A DNA stretch of 64,000 nucleotides from Chrysomallon squamiferum (GCA_012295275.1 CM022677.1:8173630-8237629); one strand, 5' to 3'; shown: positions 46,832 through 60,147, counted from the first letter of the stretch. The notes: generated from the sequence alone by a model not told the origin. Numbers and translations: made by a program.

Positions 46832-47026
46832 TTATTAGTCTTGAACTCAGTAGTCTCAGAAAAACATGCTGAGTTGGTTAAACAAGTGCACACTTCAGCA
46901 TCAAACCTGTCTCTGAAAATCTATCTTTTTTCACAGAACATGATTATTGTAAACACTCGTGTGAAAACAACTGTGATTTCTTCAAGTGAGGATAATGTAA
47001 ATTCTCTTAACCCACTTGATCGCTGA
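46832..47026 (+). other. Possible 3'-terminal coding exon
   Basis: After TTTATTAG the frame reads LNSVVSEKHAELVKQVHTSA and SNLSLK, then VNTRVKTTVISSSEDNVN and SLNPLDR before a TGA at 47024. Composition is protein-like, unlike neighbouring frames. A second acceptor, TTTTTTCACAG, occurs inside at about 46936. AATAAA follows at 47096. I recognise no family and find no convincing upstream exon, so it may be a gene tail or a remnant. Confidence 0.3.
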
Positions 47027-47095
47027 CTGTAAATCATAAAACAAAAGACCTGAATTGATGTAAGGAACATGTTTTTATTAGTCTGCGTACATTTC

Positions 47096-47101
47096 AATAA
47101 A
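47096..47101 (+). terminator. Possible polyadenylation signal
   Basis: AATAAA 70 bp after the TGA of the candidate terminal exon; AT-rich DNA makes chance occurrence likely. Confidence 0.3.
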
Positions 47102-47172
47102 AATATTCAGGCATTTTATTTATACGTTCATATTCACAAAATAAATTTACATAGTACAATTTTACATTTTTG

Positions 47173-47210
47173 CACACACACACACACACACACACAGAGA
47201 CACACATAAT
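47173..47210. repeat. (CA)n microsatellite
   Basis: Interrupted CA run of about 38 bp. Confidence 0.9.
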
Positions 47211-47334
47211 CACATGCAGAAAATTATAATACATATTTCATGTCCTGAAGAGTTTACAAAATAGAATCTTTAATTAAAAGGTTAGTATGTGGCTACATAG
47301 TAGCAAATTTAACGTTTAAGACAAACATATTCAG

Positions 47335-47422
47335 ATATAATCAACTATATTTTGATATAATTAAATATATTTTGATATACTTAAGTATATTTTGATATGA
47401 TTAAATATATTTTAATATGTTT
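47335..47422. repeat. 21-bp tandem repeat
   Basis: Four units of roughly ATATTTTGATATAATTAAAT. Confidence 0.85.
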
Positions 47423-48697
47423 ACTGAAAAATCATTAACTGTAGTCTTTAATATTCAGTTATTTTATTATTAATAATAAGAATATACAGAAACGCGTGAA
47501 GTTCTAGATGAATATTGTATTTAGTATTGTATTGATATTACTGAAAATTAACTGTGACTTTGTTTTATGACCGCAGTAACATGACATTCCGCGACACAAT
47601 TTACATCTCTCCCTACATGAAATTATATGATTAATCTAAAATACCATATAAATAATACAGACGTGATAAAACTAGGGTTTTATTTTGTTATCGATTGGGT
47701 AACATTGTCAGTGTTAACACCGATGTACTTTAGTTAAATGTGGTTTTATAAAAGTTGACGATTTCTCATGTAATTATATTATAAATAAATCAATTTATTA
47801 TTATTATTATCATTATTATCAACTTTTTACAAAAAAGAAGTATTTAGTTTTTATCTCTACAGAAACAGAACACTAATAATAAATCTGATTTCTCTGATAA
47901 CTTTACGAGGCCTAATACAAAATTCGAAGTAATTTTTATATCCGCACTCAGAACAGTTCTAATGAAACTAAGAGAATAGCGTCAATCATATATAGGAATC
48001 TTCCGTTTTTACAGAAAAATAAAAACAAAATAAAAAATAAAAATATTAAGGTGTTATTATTGTTGTTGCTGTTGTTATTATTTAGCTGTTGACAAAGGCA
48101 GGACAAATATGGTGTCTGCTTCACTGACTCATTGATAATTACTGGTGGAGTGGTTATTTTAATATCTAATAATAATAAGCTATAATAAGAAATGTAAAAT
48201 ATATTAAACAACTTGCGCTGATGTACACCTTGTAATGAAAAAAATAAACTTCGCATAATAAAATGACATGTTCACCTTCTTTTTCTCATCTAATCAGTAC
48301 AAACTGTCGTGATTCCAGGGAATTAACTGAGATATTTTTCAATATAACCTGATATAAATATATACGATAATTAATAAAATATGAGATTAACATTTCTCAA
48401 CATAATTAACCTTCAAACTGTAAATATCACTGCTCATAATTAATTTTCATTTTTTTATATAAGTAATTAAACCGCTTATTTTCATAACGCCATGTAGAAG
48501 TATCATTTGTAACTGTCAGTAATGTCCAATAGACTAACTGTGGTTATTAATATTTCCTGTAGTCTATATAATATTTAAGTTCCACGTACAGTAAAAGTAC
48601 ACCTTTCTATTATACGATTTAGAATTAGCAAAGTAAAATATCACGTTACTTTTAATAAAACGGACATTTCAAAGCGGTATCTGAAGTTAGTTGCACA
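47423..48697. other. AT-rich intergenic stretch
   Basis: No gene is seen; a minus-strand open frame of about 100 codons at 47948-48256 is Asn/Phe/Ile-rich and lacks any recognisable motif. Confidence 0.6.
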
Positions 48698-49049
48698 ATG
48701 TTCTCGATATATTTTTGACGTCACATACAAAGCTACTATTATTTAAAAAAATTACAACACGGAAGTTCAATCTATATTTTTGAATGTTCACAGTGTTTTG
48801 TCGTATAACTAACTGAATATCATCTCATTCACGAAGGATAGTTGAGAAATTTAGAAATAGAGAGGCCTTCCAAATTCCTAATTGCTCTGTTGCTATCAAA
48901 ATCAGCATTGGTTTTTAGTTGCACCTCAAATGATAATTAAATATTGATTTTCTTTTTGTAGACAGGTATTATATATGAAGTGATATTCATCTTGATATTT
49001 CTAGTTCAGAAGTATAGTGAATATTCAGGAATAAAACATCGCAACCAAA
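48698..49049 (-). repeat. Inverted repeat arm B (mate at 15.1-15.5 kb)
   Basis: Reverse-complement counterpart of 15097-15524, with moderate divergence and several indels. Confidence 0.8.
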
Positions 49050-49926
49050 TAAAAATGTCATTTCATTAGCAACTGTGATATTAATGTGATATTTCTCAAC
49101 GTAATTTATGTTGTGTTTACTATATCAGGTCAGAATAATTTGTTACTCAGCAAAAGTAACGTAGTGTTTTTGTTAAGACAATGTTATTATTTTTTTAGAA
49201 ACATATCTAAAATCAAAAAATCTCTCTCAGTTGAATTCTGTCAAATTTGCTTAATAAAAGTTAATATCATCAAATTTAAATGGACGTTTTATTTGAATCA
49301 TCTGAAATTCATCAACATTTAGAGGTTTATTAAACTACTTTTATTACGATATATTTGTTTCACAGGCATTATTATATAGGTTTATATAGGTTTCGTCGGA
49401 AATTAAATATATATATACATATTTATAATTAGACATGTAGTGCTGATACTTAACTTTTTTCTAAACTGAGAAAAAATGGTAGCTAGTCTGGAAGGATATT
49501 CATAGTTATTCAAGATATCGGCGGACTACTCTTACAATGTACACGGTTGGTGTCACCGTTACTTTCCAACTATGAATGTTCTGTGTAACACAATGTAACT
49601 AAAATCCCGCGTAAACTACTACACAAACAGTGCAAACGTTATTAAAATTTATTTTTATAACTCAGTGGTAAAATGAACAGTGCAAATAGCGTTATCCTTA
49701 AGTAAAACTGACACCTTATTTTTGCTTGTTTATAATTATGTAATGTTTATATAATTTATTCGTGAAAATAGCGGTATCCTTAATTTAAAATATCACCTTA
49801 TTTTTACTTGTTTATAAATATGTGATGTTATATGATTCATAGTGTAAACTGCGCTCGTTTTACAAAATAAATGTGATAACTGTATACATAATGGAATATC
49901 ATTTAAGTTTTCTTCTGTTTTTCATA

Positions 49927-49972
<46 letters not shown>

Positions 49973-51290
49973 GTAATAATAATAATAAATTAAAAATTAA
50001 AATGAACTGAAAGTACGCTCTGTATTTCCCAATATACAGGTATTCTCTGTAATCGATGTTCTTACTTGAAATTATCATTTTAATCTAGAGTGTAATATAA
50101 TTTATGACGTTAATGTTGCGCGACGGCTACATTACTAGAAATATTAACAATACATTTTAACACAGGAGGACACTGATTGCAGTACTTAGTAAAAGGCAAA
50201 ATAATATTTTTTTATTTTTTCAGACCATGTTTCAGACGTATATCAAAGAATGGACAGTAATAAGCAAGTTATTGTAGTGTGAATTGTAAGCTTTGTGATT
50301 TTATTTGGTGCATTAATATAAATAATGAGAAGAAAGAAAAAGTAGGGGGGATAACAACACCGTGTATTTGAAGTTCTCGGTCAACGATTGGCTAATAATA
50401 AGATAAAAAATAATAATAATAATAATAAAAAAATAATAATAAAAATAAATAAATAAATAAATAAAAGAACCACATCGATTTATAATTAGTACGTATATTT
50501 TAATAAAGGTTGTTATGCTCCTTTATTTTATTTTATTTTATTTGTTTTGAACATTATTTTTATTTTTGTTTTCTTTCTTTCTTTATTTATTTTTATTTGT
50601 AGTGTAGTAGTTGCGGAAAAGTGCGGGATGATTGTCGGTCTTCACGGATTTACCTTCTTAATTGACGTTTGAAGAATCTTCTACAGAATTGGTGTAATCG
50701 CATTATCATGCAACAAAAAAGTTACTTAAAGTATTTAATATTGTGAAGGAGACAGGTATTACTATTTATTATTATAATTGATAATGCGTGTGGATTGTTT
50801 TCGTTTTATTTAATAATAATTTAAAAGACACATGACGGCAGCCATATTATTTGGGAACAATAATTATTTATTTATTTATTTATTTTTTATATTTTAAAAA
50901 ATAACGACTCTCGATTAATAATAACATTCACCAGTGGTTGTACTAATGTGAACAGCATAAACAACGTCATATAAAGTCTTTAATTTTGTTTTACCAATGA
51001 TGTATCAGCCTATCAGGAGCAAATTGTGAGTGGCCAGTAATTAAATTTGTTTTAAAATAAAATGACTTGTTTAGCACACACTAAAGGAAACACCACAGAA
51101 CAACTTACAGAGAATTTTAAATTTTATTATTATTATTATTATTTTTTTTTTTTATTATTATTTTTTTTTTTAATAAACTAATAAAACTATTGAAAGAAAA
51201 TATGCCAATTTTGTTTGACAGGTTGTTTTCCAAATTTATTTAAAGATGCTTCTATGAAAAATCAGATCTGAGTGAAATATTGTATACATT
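49050..51290. other. AT-rich intergenic stretch with repeats
   Basis: No gene is seen. It holds a two-copy direct repeat at 49676-49850 (TAGCGTTATCCTTAA and CACCTTATTTTTGCTTGTTT blocks), (AAT)n at 49929-49990 and A/T-rich arrays at 50400-50465. An AATATGGCTGCCGTCATG block lies on the minus strand near 50835. Confidence 0.6.
49676..49850. repeat. Two-copy direct repeat
   Basis: Units of roughly 90 bp share ATAGCG-TATCCTTAA, CACCTTATTTTT-CTTGTTTA and ATGTGATGTT-like parts. Confidence 0.75.
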
Positions 51291-51464
51291 CTCATCCAGC
51301 AACACAATCATTGACCAGAACCACACTGTAGAGTGCAAGTGCTGCTGGAATACTATAATATGATATATCGATGGTTTACATTCAGTATAGACAGGAACAT
51401 GAAGGAACGGGCAGAGCACCACTCAAGTCTTCAGTTTTGTGAAAACAAGCTGATGTTTGTAAAA

Positions 51465-51798
51465 AGACTTCATCTGTCAAACAAAACAACTTGGTAGATG
51501 ACTACGATGGCTCTGCGTGTCAGTGAAAAGACAACAACCAGGAAGTTGAGCAGCAGGTGACGTCTGAGCTTGCCACTCTGAGGATAAAGCTGAAGATGAA
51601 GATTAAGAAAACAGAGAGGAGAAAACAGAGGCTGTAGCTGCAGCAGAACAAGATCAGATTCGAATGACCGAGCTAGTCCTGTACCTGATTAAGAGTGGTA
51701 TCAATGCACCCAGCTCATTGTCCTCTACTTCAGCATCACAAAAATCCAGGCCATTTTCCAGAGAATGGATACAAGAGACTATTGATAATGTGAATTAA
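51465..51798 (+). pseudogene. Broken coiled-coil coding segment
   Basis: One frame reads NLVDDYDGSACQ, a TGA, then NNQEVEQQVTSELATLRIKL. The second half continues in another frame as EEKTEAVAAAEQDQIRMTEL, then VLYLIKSGINAPSSL and PFSREWIQETIDNVN, ending at TAA 51796. Charged heptads suggest a coiled coil with a Ser-rich C-terminus. One internal stop and one shift, near 51605-51620, indicate decay or wrongly drawn exons. I recognise no family. It lies on the same strand as the other fragments down to 55.1 kb. Confidence 0.35.
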
Positions 51799-51867
51799 CA
51801 GTCTGGTGTCAAGTGATGTGTCAGGTCTGTGTTAGAATATTTTCAGAAACCTCTCAACAGTGGTTGT

Positions 51868-51920
51868 GTGTGTGTGTGTGTGTGTGAGCGTGCGTTTGTA
51901 TGTGTGTGTTTGTGTGTGAG
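51868..51920. repeat. GT-rich microsatellite
   Basis: Interrupted GT run, followed by GA units. Confidence 0.9.
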
Positions 51921-52535
51921 AGAGACATATTGGATGAATGATAATAAACAAACAAAAATGCATTTATCAGACAAATGTAGATTGATAAAAAATATAAAAA
52001 AGTGTCATGTTCATGATGGAATTGCTAAAATCTTTGTTTATCAAATGATGTTAAATATTTTTTGTAGGTCATTGCAGTATTATTCAGTTGCTGACTAGAA
52101 AGGGAATTTACGTTATGGAGAAGGATGAATCAGCTGTATAGAAACTGCAGACTGCACAATTCCAAGTTGTAATTTTTTTATCTTATTTTTATTTCTTAGA
52201 GAAAGTGAAATAAATGTTATAGTAACAACTCTTTACTGATTGTAAAATAGCATAATAAGAATAATTTATTTGCTATTGTTTTGTTAATTATTTAAATTAA
52301 TAAACATTATCATCATTATCATTATAATGATTATACAAAGTATATCAAAAATATCCAACACCCCTTTGTGTCTGAATAATCGAGTAACTGATAACAGTAA
52401 AATTTTAATTTTAATAACAACAGAAACATTAGTTATTTATAACAGTTTATTATATCTATTATTTAATTTTATTTTTATTTTTTCAGAATGCACATAATTG
52501 AATGCTGATATTTGCTAGTGAAGTTGTTTCAGCAG

Positions 52536-52601
52536 AAGGTTCTGGCCAGCACTGAGGATAAAGTTTGTACTGCCACTGGAAAAGAGAAAAAACTGGAACA
52601 G
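52536..52601 (+). CDS. Candidate exon, unidentified gene
   Basis: Sixty-six nucleotides, exactly 22 codons, reading KVLASTEDKVCTATGKEKKL then EQ. It lies between TTTCAGCAG (a tandem NAGNAG acceptor) and CAG|GTGAAT. Protein-like and polar, phase 0 at both ends. No family is recognised; it may belong with the fragments at 51.5 and 54.0-55.1 kb. Confidence 0.35.
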
Positions 52602-52735
52602 GTGAATTTGAGTTTGTTTTCTTATGCATTTCCCATTATTCTAAACCTAATGTTGTTTAATTTAATTTAACGTAGGAAGTTCCATTTTGTAACATACTTT
52701 AGAATCTTGTATCATACACTGGATTTTAGTATCAT

Positions 52736-52850
<115 letters not shown>

Positions 52851-53189
52851 TATTTTGTTGTAAATTTCTCATCTGTGCCTTCTCTGGTATCCCACTAAAG
52901 ATTAAATTGTCACGTATGAAGCGAGTTTGTAGGTCATTGTATTTTTTCTTAAGTTTCCAAACTCAGTTTCTAATTCACATATTTTTTGTTTCACACTGTT
53001 ATTTTTTGTTTCATATCTGACACAACAGATTCTAAATCTAACAAGATTTTTTTATTGCTTTCAAACTGTTAGTGAATGTAATTCATATCTTGTACTTTTT
53101 TCTAAATATCAGTCATTTCACCATTGGTACATCAATTTAATAATGGTTTAAGCACCAAGAAACCTTATAATAACTTTTTAATCAGGGTA

Positions 53190-53350
53190 TCTAATTACAT
53201 ACTGACATCTTGAATGTGCATAAACTGGTGAAATTATCCCAGAATACTGACCCTGGTATTGTCCATACTGTGACTGCTGAGACTGTTGAACTGGTGTTGA
53301 CTGATAAAAATGGTGCAGATGAATATCTTGTTATTCTGTGTATTTGACAT
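53190..53350 (+). CDS. Candidate exon, unidentified gene
   Basis: Open frame reading TDILNVHKLVKLSQNTDPGI, then VHTVTAETVELVLTDKNG and ADEYLVIL, ending at TGA near 53347. An internal acceptor-like TTATCCCAG may start the real exon at 53248. The residue mix is protein-like, with alternating hydrophobic residues as in beta strands. No family is recognised. Confidence 0.3.
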
Positions 53351-54027
53351 CCTTGTAATAGAGACTTCTTGACCAGCTTGGCTACTGCTTACCCTTGTTT
53401 TCTGTTCACTTTCTCCACTTACATTTTTGCTCTTATTTTTTCTCTTTTTTCCTTTTTTATTTCATGTTGCATACTTGCATATTTTTAGCAATAATTTACA
53501 TTGATAAAACAGATAAAATCCCTTTAATACTAATAAACATTATATTACTGTCTTTTCTTTTTCCTTTCACATGTGTCACCTATTTAACTGACAAAGATGA
53601 TAATGAGACTTGTATAAAAATTAAGGTAAAAATAATTAGTAGTTACTAGCATTTTTTATTTTTTACTTTTTATTGTTAGCCCTAATCAGATATACATTGA
53701 TGAAAAAGACTGTTAATTCAGATTTTTTTTGTAAAAAAATAATTTAAATTATTTGTTGCTGAATTAAAAGCTTTTAAGAATTTATTCATATCTTTGTTGT
53801 CACTGATGCTACTTAATTATTGTGTTGGGGTTTAAAATGCATTTTTCAACACTAAAGAAGACAATTTATAAGGTGAAAGTTCTATTATTTGTTGTTTTTT
53901 GTTTGTAGTAGTTTGTTGTGTGTGTGTTTTCTGTTTTTTTGTTTTTTTAATTAAAAATATAATCTATATAACTATTGTTTTATTTATTTTCATTAATTAA
54001 GAATGAGTTTAATTTCTTTTGTCCAAG

Positions 54028-54073
54028 ATCTAAAAGATCCATGTCTATGTGTGGATTGAATGCTGCTATAAAG
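54028..54073 (+). CDS. Candidate penultimate exon, unidentified gene
   Basis: After TTTTGTCCAAG, one base plus 15 codons read SKRSMSMCGLNAAIK, ending at AAAG|GTTTGT. It leaves in phase 0, as needed by the exon at 54943. Confidence 0.4.
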
Positions 54074-54316
54074 GTTTGTTTTATTCATTCACTTTTGTGT
54101 TTTATAGCTCATTTGATTAAGTAGCAAAATTTATTTTTATGCACAGAATAGTACTGAAAATAAATGATATTTACTTTAGATAGTATAGAATCAATTTAAT
54201 AATGGTTTATCACAAACAAACCTTGTAATAATTTGCATGACAGCCTAATAGAGTAGTGAACAGAACATGTGTAATTTGTTGTTAGTAATATCTCACTCAA
54301 ATTGAAAAAAGTGGCA

Positions 54317-54420
54317 AAATATTTTATTATATTAAAGTGGCAGGAAAGTATGTTACAATTAAATATTTTATTATATTAAAGTGGCAGGAAAGTATGTTAC
54401 AATCAAATATTTTAATTAAT
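54317..54420. repeat. 44-bp tandem duplication
   Basis: AAATATTTTATTATATTAAA followed by GTGGCAGGAAAGTATGTTAC is present twice in perfect register, with a third partial unit. Confidence 0.9.
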
Positions 54421-54942
54421 CAAATAATTTATTGTAAATGGTGTAAACGATTGTTAAAGGTTAATTAAAGATCGTAAGAATAATCTCAAATGTATTTCCA
54501 TCATGCTAGTATGTTAGTATTTCAAGTAGAATCAGTATTAGAAGACCATTTTCTTACTGTCTAATGAATAACTATGTAGGTTTAATATGTTTATTTACTT
54601 AATATTCCTGGCAGTCATCGTAAACTGGACTAAAAGACTAAAACAGTGTAAATTTCAGATTTTAGCAAATTAATAGAATTATTCAAATATTAAAACATAT
54701 AGTTGTAATCTCTCTTACTGCTGTATTGCTCTTTTAATGCTTTTATGTCAAAGTCAAAAAATAAAATTAAACTAAGAATATAAAACCATTTAATAAATTA
54801 TTTTTATTATTAAAATAGTATGAAAAAATAAAAATGTGGTCTAAAATTCTACTTGATAAGACAGTGAAATATTGACAACAAAAATACTACTTGCACTTTA
54901 TTTTACAATTAGTTTATTAATGAATATTATATTTTGTTGTAG

Positions 54943-55110
54943 GATCCTAGACAACAGATTCAAGCTGTGTTAGCCAGCACTTCAGTTGAAAATGTTGTAA
55001 GACCTATTTTCATAAAAAGTTCACTAGAGCACCAGAATGCTATTACATCACAGTCTTCCCTGTCCAGAGAAAGCTCAACACTTTCAAGAGAAAATCTGTC
55101 TGAAATGTAA
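54943..55110 (+). CDS. Candidate terminal exon, unidentified gene
   Basis: A TTGTTGTAG acceptor, then 55 codons: DPRQQIQAVLASTSVENVV, RPIFIKSSLEHQNAITSQSS, LSRESSTLSRENLSEM, then TAA. Joined in phase to 54028-54073 it gives a Ser-rich C-terminus like that of a cytoskeletal or membrane-traffic adaptor, but I cannot name the protein. Past the TAA the same frame continues as FEFEKLSDLQETALSM before a TGA, so the TAA may be recent. The opposite-strand open frame over this exon is a shadow. Confidence 0.45.
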   Translation, partial: DPRQQIQAVLASTSVENVVRPIFIKSSLEHQNAITSQSSLSRESSTLSRENLSEM

Positions 55111-55436
55111 TTTGAATTTGAAAAACTCAGTGATCTCCAAGAGACTGCATTGTCAATGTGATGAGAACATCCAGTGTACTCATTGTACTTCATAGCAGCT
55201 TGCACTGTTTTTATCATTGATGTGTGCTTGGCTATTCTAAATTTTCTCACTGAAAGATGAATGGAGATTCATCATTGCTATGGAAGACATTTTTCTAAAA
55301 AAGTTCAAATGAATTTGATAATGCATAGAGGTATTAATTTTTATAATCATCTAATTTTTATATTATTTAAATCATTATTAAAAAAAACAACCAGAACAAC
55401 ACAAAACATTTCTTCTATCTTTTTTTTAACTATTGT

Positions 55437-55745
55437 TTAAATCAGGGGGAAATCAAGGATTTGCTGGGGGTAATCAATGTAAATATGATTGAACATTTTG
55501 TAATTAGCGGTAATTAAAAATTTGTATCAACAACTGAATTTTTCTGTTTTATTTTATTTAAATCAGGGGAAAATCGAGGTTTGGGGTAATTAGTGTAAAT
55601 ATATTTAAAATTAGGGGTAATTTCAATTTTTTTGTTAAAAAACCCCACAGAAAATGAAAAAAAAACAGTTTTTCTTTTATATTATTTAAATCAGGGAAAA
55701 ACAGTGGTTTGCTGGTGTGATCATTGTGTACATATTTCTAAAAAA
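55437..55745. repeat. About 120-bp tandem repeat, 3 copies
   Basis: Units start near 55437, 55556 and 55682 with TTTAAATCAGGGGRAAAT, followed by GAGGTTTGCTGGGGTAAT-like and TGTAAATAT parts. Confidence 0.8.
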
Positions 55746-56860
55746 TAAAATAATAATATTATAAATAAGTAAATTAAAATTTTAATAGCATTAATCATGA
55801 CTTTGTTATTTTTAATTAGAAGAAACATGATGATCTTCAAGTTGAAATTTACTTATAAACTGTCTAGATAATAAAACTTAAGTAGTCAGTTATTTCTGTT
55901 TAGACATTGCTGCCGGCTTTTATAATTTGCTTTTCTAATTTAGAAAGAATAATAAAATTATTTCAGTAACTAATCTTTAAAAATAAGAAATAATAATTTA
56001 AAAACAATAAAAAATGAAATGAAATAATAAGAGAAAAAAATGTACATAAATGAAATTTTCCCAAATATGTCATAATTTGCCTTTTACATTTTGGAACAAT
56101 TCAAAAAATTAGTTTAGAAATGTACAAATTGAAATGTCTTCTAATTTTTTATAATCTGTATTTTCTGTTTAATTCAATTAAAAAATAAATAAATAAATAA
56201 ATAAAATATATATATATATATATTATAAAATAATTATCTCTTTAAAAAATGAAGTAAAAACTGGTATTTAATGTTTCCAAGCTGAATGAAAATTAAACTG
56301 GTTCATTTATTCAAAAATCTAGCACCTCATGTTTTGTTATAGTGTAATACTAAATATTTCTCCAGCTTTCAGATTCAAATTTGTATAGTTTATTCTAAGA
56401 GAGATATTGTAAGATTATGCAAATTCAGTACTTTAAATATTTTTAGCAATGTTTGGTGTTTTTGATCAACAATAAAATATAGCCAGGTTATGTTACATAA
56501 ATGGGTGTCAGTACAAATATTTCTTAATAAAAAAAAAAAATATTATTTGTTCTTAACTGTTTTAAATCCTGACATTTACAAATTCAAACACATTGCATCT
56601 TATTTAAAAATAATAATGAAAATGGAAAATATTTCTGAAATTGTTTCACTTTCTTAATATTAAAAATGTTAAGGCACATTCAAATAATTTAAAAAAAATA
56701 TAAGAAATAATGAAGCATAGTCTTTGTCTGTTTTTATTTTTATTATGTATATATTGATCAACGTCTTCTGTATTTGTTGTCAACTAGCAAAAGATAATCT
56801 GACATAATCATTATTTATATATATACACTTCTTATTTGAGTTAGGTAAACAAAACTGTAT

Positions 56861-56862
<2 letters not shown>

Positions 56863-56941
<79 letters not shown>

Positions 56942-56943
56942 TC
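56863..56943. repeat. (CT)n then (CG)n tract
   Basis: About 68 bp of CT runs directly into five CG dinucleotides (56931-56940), rare in this CpG-poor DNA. Confidence 0.97.
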
Positions 56944-57488
56944 TCCACACTCAGTCTTTTTTGTATATTTACAAAGACGTTAAAGATATTTACCTTGAGT
57001 AAAAATAATGAATTATTATTATTCTTATAGACATACATAATTTCATTTTCATTTTCTTTAAAATAAAAATTATTGCAAAAAAGACGTGGTTTTAATTGGT
57101 GCTAAAAATATTTTTTAATCTGTTTAATTTCAGCTATTTTCAAATATCTTTTAATGTTAATTTAAAATCAGAACAATAATATAATAATAAATCATTAAAA
57201 TAATCCAATTATTAATTCTGGTTTTCTATCTCTATTTTTATATCATTTTTCGGTTCATTTCTTGAAAAGGCAACAACAAACAAAACACTTGGAACTTGTA
57301 TTTGTTTATACATAAACAAGGACACTGTCTTTCACATGCAGCAGTTATTTGACAACAAACACATTAACTCTTTCTCGCAGAACATGTACCAACTCATCCT
57401 TTCACATTCACATCAGTCTCTATGTCTGCATCTATTTCTCCTACCATGCCCTCTGAAAACACATACAAAATATAAATTTCCATCTGCG

Positions 57489-57489
<1 letters not shown>

Positions 57490-57530
<41 letters not shown>
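57490..57530. repeat. (CA)n microsatellite
   Basis: About twenty CA units. Confidence 0.97.
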
Positions 57531-57531
<1 letters not shown>

Positions 57532-58309
57532 GTTCATCTGTTTCACTACCAATCCATACATTTTATACAGCTTTAACACTTTCTTTATGTACATCTCCCT
57601 AACGGTTTATATACTTTATGTGTATCTCCTATAAAACTTGTTTCAATGTTGTATGTTCATTTTAAAATTAATTATTTTAAATTACTTTTGCAATGTTCAT
57701 AAATTATTTTCTATTATGTATGAAAATAAAAATCAATATACATTTTACAGGATGATATAGTATAAAAAAATATATGCCTGAAATAATCATTTTATTTCCT
57801 TTCTGACTTTTTTCTTTTTCCCTTGTTTCAGTAGATCCATCACTGAGGGTTCTGTAGGTTTCAACGTCTGATATCTGCTTTGGTTTTGTATAGTATTGTC
57901 AACAAGTAAATATTTCTTCTTCAAAATTATCATTCGATATTATTTGTAGCAGACGCAAAGTGTCACGTGAGGTCTCGATTACGTCATCAGTTTTACAGTC
58001 TACCTAGAAAACAAGTTTCCGAGGCTAAGATAATGTTAAATAAAACATACAGGAAAAGGTGAACATTTTGAAATGAATATAAAATATTATTTACCCTGCT
58101 TCTACACTTTGCTTTATAAACTGCGCTGCTGGATAAACTTAATGCTTCTTTTTTTTTTATTGTTTATTATATATATAAGTAAATTTTCTAATACCTGGCA
58201 AAGTTTATACGAATAAAAATGAGACGTGATTATAAAATAACGTGTTATTTTCTTTATTTGTACGGCGTTATGCAAGTTTAATCAATGAGATATTGACAGT
58301 ATATTTATA

Positions 58310-59575
58310 ATATTTAGTTTGGGTGAGCGTAGATTTCTCAAGATAATTTCAGACTACTGGACGGAATTTACATTTTTATTTACTGCCAGCTTTGCAGCTT
58401 ATACGAATAAATTGAGACTGAGGCGGAAATTACGTTCCATCTTAGTAAAAGTACCGCTGTTTACATCGATATTTTATTAAGTTTACCTCTGTTTTGCATC
58501 ATAACAAATGTTGATAATATATATAAAATTGTCAGTATAATCTTGGTAACAACTAAAGGAATATTATCGGCTTTTCAAGAATAATCTTAATAACAACAGT
58601 AAATGTCGTCGTACAGTTTCATATTACCTGTGAAACCTGCGCTCATGTTGACAACATAAATGTTATACCTCAACATCATTCATTATCAACTTACCAACAA
58701 AAATGATTGGATTCTTATAAAGTAAAAGCTCAGTTTTCAGCAACATTCAGAGCTTTTTAGTGAAATCTGTTCTGTGGATAATTAAATATCACTTTAATCT
58801 GGATGTGACCTTTTATTTTATAGTGGTATTTTACAGCGCTCGACTTGTAAATTCAGAAACAAATAACTGTTAATACTGAACACGTGCGAAGTTATACTTC
58901 ATTTGAATCTCAGAATTTAATCATGCAAAGCAAACGACATTAAAACTAAAATGTTTCTGTTTTGTAAAACGCTACGTAATTCACGTTTTATATATAAAAC
59001 CAGCGACGTTTATATCATAAATTGTTACTGAGTGAAAATAACATTTTTTATTATGTTTGACTCTATTTTGCATCACTGACAGTTACATTTTATTCTACTA
59101 GGAGAAATCTTATATTGTTAATATTATACTTTGTAAGTTACATCATAGACAACATGTCTGTCCTCCTCAACTAGTGTTTTATGAGATACGAGGATATTTT
59201 TAGTCAGCTAGAAGAAATATATCGTTTGTTTCATCCGATTAAAATATAAGAATAACATCTTTACTATCAAGTACATCTTAATGTTTCTTCTCCGGTTATT
59301 AATAAAATCTCACCAGAAACTTTTAATCAGTCTGAACTGATTTATTTATTTATTTGTGTAAGCACAACACAAATAATACTAATTAAAATGATAAATAAAA
59401 TAATAATTAAGAAAGACAAGGGAAAAAGAAAAAAGTAAGAAAGGAAATAAAATGGTTATTTCAGGCATATATTTTTTTATACTATATGATGCCATTTTTG
59501 ATTGAACTCAGTTTATTTATATAGAACTGCAATCTAATTTGTTTATAGAACGTAAACTCTGTCCAGCGTCACAAA
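58310..59575. repeat. Segmental duplication, copy 1
   Basis: Matches 60148-60950 in order, sharing TTATTAAGTTTACCTCTGTT, ACCAGCGACGTTTATAT, TAAGTTACATCATAGA, TTTTTAGTCAGCTAGA and TTATTTCAGGCATA. A fragment of a third copy is visible near 61640-61700. No coding frame is conserved. Confidence 0.85.
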
Positions 59576-59978
59576 TTATATCTAGAAAAATACATTGTAC
59601 GTCAAAGTTTCGTGTTTCAGTAATTACTCCAATACGAATTTTATCATGACTCCTCACTGATTTTGGAAGAACAAAACTGGCCAAAAGATTGTTTTTAATG
59701 AAACACGTGTTATCCAGACAGTCAGCTACACGTCTGCACAGCCCGACTTGTCTTCACAAGTTTCACCCAAAAGTTTCTTCAGAAAACACTCGCCGTTGTA
59801 CAGGACGAACAACTACCAGAATGTTTAAAATATACTTACTAAATATTAATTAGCAGAACCCTAATTAAAAACACAATCTGTTGTGTAGTTAATGAAAATT
59901 ACCTTCATCTTTCTCCATCTGTAGTTCTAGATATTATGCTTGTAATTATCACATTAATAAGTAACAGAAAACCACATT

Positions 59979-60084
<106 letters not shown>

Positions 60085-60147
60085 AAAGGTTTTTAAATAC
60101 AGTAACCAGAATTTTACCGGTTAATAATTTAATTTATATGCATAATA

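Larger units (their letters stand above)
55746..58305. other. AT-rich intergenic stretch
   Basis: No gene is supported. An acceptor-like CCCTTGTTTCAG at 57832 is followed at once by TAG. Microsatellites are listed separately. Confidence 0.6.

Noticed and set aside
54960-55250. Minus-strand open frame of 96 codons
   Set aside because: It is the shadow of the plus-strand candidate terminal exon, which has a splice acceptor and better composition.
57832-57860. Strong acceptor-like CCCTTGTTTCAG as a possible terminal exon
   Set aside because: The bases after it give TAG at once and no protein-like frame; nothing supports an exon.
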